Below are positions 4,519-5,260 of a stretch of DNA of 5,260 bases, one piece after another. The notes beneath the pieces are model-generated. The model was not told the origin of the DNA. It made no database searches and was given only the letters and a program-made list of their open reading frames with translations. Location: NCBI GenBank assembly GCA_035302405.1, contig DATGSR010000113.1:1-5260 (forward strand), given 5' to 3'. Origin of the DNA: CALKWS01 sp035302405. GTDB lineage: Bacteria > Actinomycetota > Actinomycetes > Actinomycetales > Beutenbergiaceae. The translations under genes and the position numbers were made by a program. The stretch's first letter is position 1; each line of letters begins with the position of its first letter.

Positions 4519-5199
4519 TCACGAGGCGGCGATCTGGGCCGCCATGTGCCCGGCCCCGTACCCGTTGTCGATGTTGACCACTGCCACTCCCGGGGCGCAG
4601 GCGTTGAGCATCGACAGCAGCGGAGCCAGGCCCCCGAACGCCGCCCCGTACCCCACCGACGTCGGCACGGCGACCACGGGAGCGCTCACCAGACCGGCCA
4701 CCACGCTGGGCAGCGCGCCGTCCATCCCGGCGGCGACCACGATCACGCGGGCCTGCCGGAGCAGATCCAGTTGGGCCAGCACCCGGTGCAGTCCGGCCAC
4801 CCCCACATCGATGACCAAGTCGGTGGGCCTGCCCAGGTACCGCGCAGCGATCTCCGCCTCCCTGGCCACCCGCAGGTCGGAGGTTCCCGCTGCGAGCACG
4901 ACGACGCGACCTCCGCTGGGTGCCGGCGGTTCGGCCGGCCAGGCGACCATCTCGGCATCGGGGAGGTACTCCGCTTCCGGCAGCACCGCCAGGACCGCCT
5001 CGGCGTGTTCGGGCGTGGCGCGGGTGAACAGCGTGGGGGTGGCGGCGTCCTTGACGCCCGCGGCGATCAGGCCGACCTGGTCAGCGGTCTTGGGTTCGCA
5101 CAGCACCGCTTCGGGATAACCCCGCCGTGCCCCGCGCTCGTGGTCCAGGTTGGCCACCCGCTGCAGGTCCGGACCCGGTTGCCAGGTCTCATCATCCAT
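4519..5199 (-). CDS. larB: LarB, nickel-pincer cofactor biosynthesis carboxylase/hydrolase
   Basis: LarB is the first enzyme of nickel-pincer nucleotide synthesis. It carboxylates the pyridinium ring of nicotinic acid adenine dinucleotide and hydrolyses its phosphoanhydride, giving pyridinium-3,5-biscarboxylic acid mononucleotide and AMP. The protein has 226 residues. The N-terminal signature LDHERGARRGYPEAVLCEPK (18-37) precedes a PurE-like C-terminal domain with AAGTSDLRVAREAEIAARYLG (103-123), GMDGALPSVV (158-167), PTSVGYGAAFGG (179-190), LNACA (198-202) and NIDNGYGAGH (209-218). Cys201 in LNACA aligns with the cysteine reported to form a covalent substrate adduct in Lactobacillus plantarum LarB. 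The length is normal to slightly short. ATG 5199 overlaps the preceding gene by 8 nt (ATGGATGA) and has no Shine-Dalgarno, so initiation probably depends on translational coupling. PurE itself is excluded by the N-terminal signature and the LarB-type motifs. Confidence 0.94.
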   Translation of the reverse strand: MDDETWQPGPDLQRVANLDHERGARRGYPEAVLCEPKTADQVGLIAAGVKDAATPTLFTRATPEHAEAVLAVLPEAEYLPDAEMVAWPAEPPAPSGGRVVVLAAGTSDLRVAREAEIAARYLGRPTDLVIDVGVAGLHRVLAQLDLLRQARVIVVAAGMDGALPSVVAGLVSAPVVAVPTSVGYGAAFGGLAPLLSMLNACAPGVAVVNIDNGYGAGHMAAQIAAS

Positions 5200-5260
5200 T
5201 GACCGATACCAGCGGCAGGGTGAAGGCCCCGGACTGGATCCCGCGCAGATCCAGTGCGGC
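5192..5260 (-). CDS. larE: C-terminal end of a probable LarE sulfur transferase (partial)
   Basis: Only the last 22 codons are in the window, ending AALDLRGIQSGAFTLPLVSV-N-G before TGA (5192-5194). The frame runs open to the window edge. The tail Leu-Asp-Leu-x-Gly-(x)2-Ser-Gly resembles the conserved LarE C-terminus (typically LDLxGFRSGS). LarE is the ATP-dependent enzyme that supplies the sulfur atoms of the nickel-pincer cofactor. The 8-nt overlap with larB supports a gene of the same pathway in one operon. The evidence is a short motif plus context; LarC is the main alternative, though its usual C-terminus looks different. Here Ile-Gln replaces the usual Phe-Arg, and about ten residues follow the Ser-Gly. 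Confidence 0.55.
   Translation of the reverse strand, partial: AALDLRGIQSGAFTLPLVSVNG

Noticed and set aside
3871..5202. 443-codon plus-strand open frame spanning the start of ilvB, the leader and larB
   Set aside because: It crosses two genes and a regulatory region on the other strand, and its product is low-complexity (Arg, Pro, Thr, Ser). It is explained by high GC and scarce stop codons.
1..5260. tRNA, rRNA, CRISPR array, insertion sequence or phage attachment site
   Set aside because: No cloverleaf, regularly spaced repeats, transposase motifs or terminal inverted repeats were seen; nearly all the DNA is assigned to core genes.

Overview
The window looks like chromosomal core-metabolism DNA from a high-GC Gram-positive bacterium (Actinomycetota). 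The reasons are the strong G/C bias at third codon positions, the gene order ilvB-ilvN-ilvC, the protein sequences, and signs of leaderless transcription. I cannot name a genus. Every convincing gene lies on the minus strand, so the biological reading order runs from high to low coordinates. The long plus-strand reading frames are GC-driven shadows of these genes.

Reading order: (1) 5260-5192, the last 22 codons of a gene whose C-terminus resembles LarE, the sulfur-transferase of nickel-pincer cofactor synthesis. (2) 5199-4519, larB, overlapping the previous gene by 8 nt, with a terminator-like hairpin 5 nt after its stop. (3) 4518-4275, an intergenic stretch with an 11-bp direct repeat, a perfect 18-bp palindrome and a predicted promoter. 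(4) 4274-4134, an attenuation leader: an 18-codon peptide ORF with a Val-Val-Leu-Ile run, a 10-bp inverted repeat, and an intrinsic terminator ending in five U. (5) 4133-586, the operon ilvB-ilvN-ilvC: acetohydroxyacid synthase large and small subunits and class I ketol-acid reductoisomerase. ilvB and ilvN are tightly coupled; ilvC follows after a 142-bp hairpin-rich spacer. (6) 556-519, a strong terminator-like hairpin without a U tract. (7) 454-44, yccF, a small two-repeat membrane protein, probably transcribed alone from a promoter that would give a leaderless mRNA.

IlvB and IlvN form the holoenzyme making acetolactate and acetohydroxybutyrate. IlvC then isomerises and reduces these to the dihydroxy acids on the way to valine, isoleucine and, through ketoisovalerate, leucine. 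The leader gives a direct feedback route: the ribosome senses supply of the three end products and decides whether RNA polymerase enters ilvB. LarE and LarB belong to a separate pathway building the nickel-pincer nucleotide from nicotinic acid adenine dinucleotide; the enzyme using the cofactor is not in view.

Nothing here is a wholly new system. The most rewarding region is 4134-4520: the ilv attenuator, with a start codon that may itself be the transcription start, and the unexplained 18-bp palindrome upstream of it.
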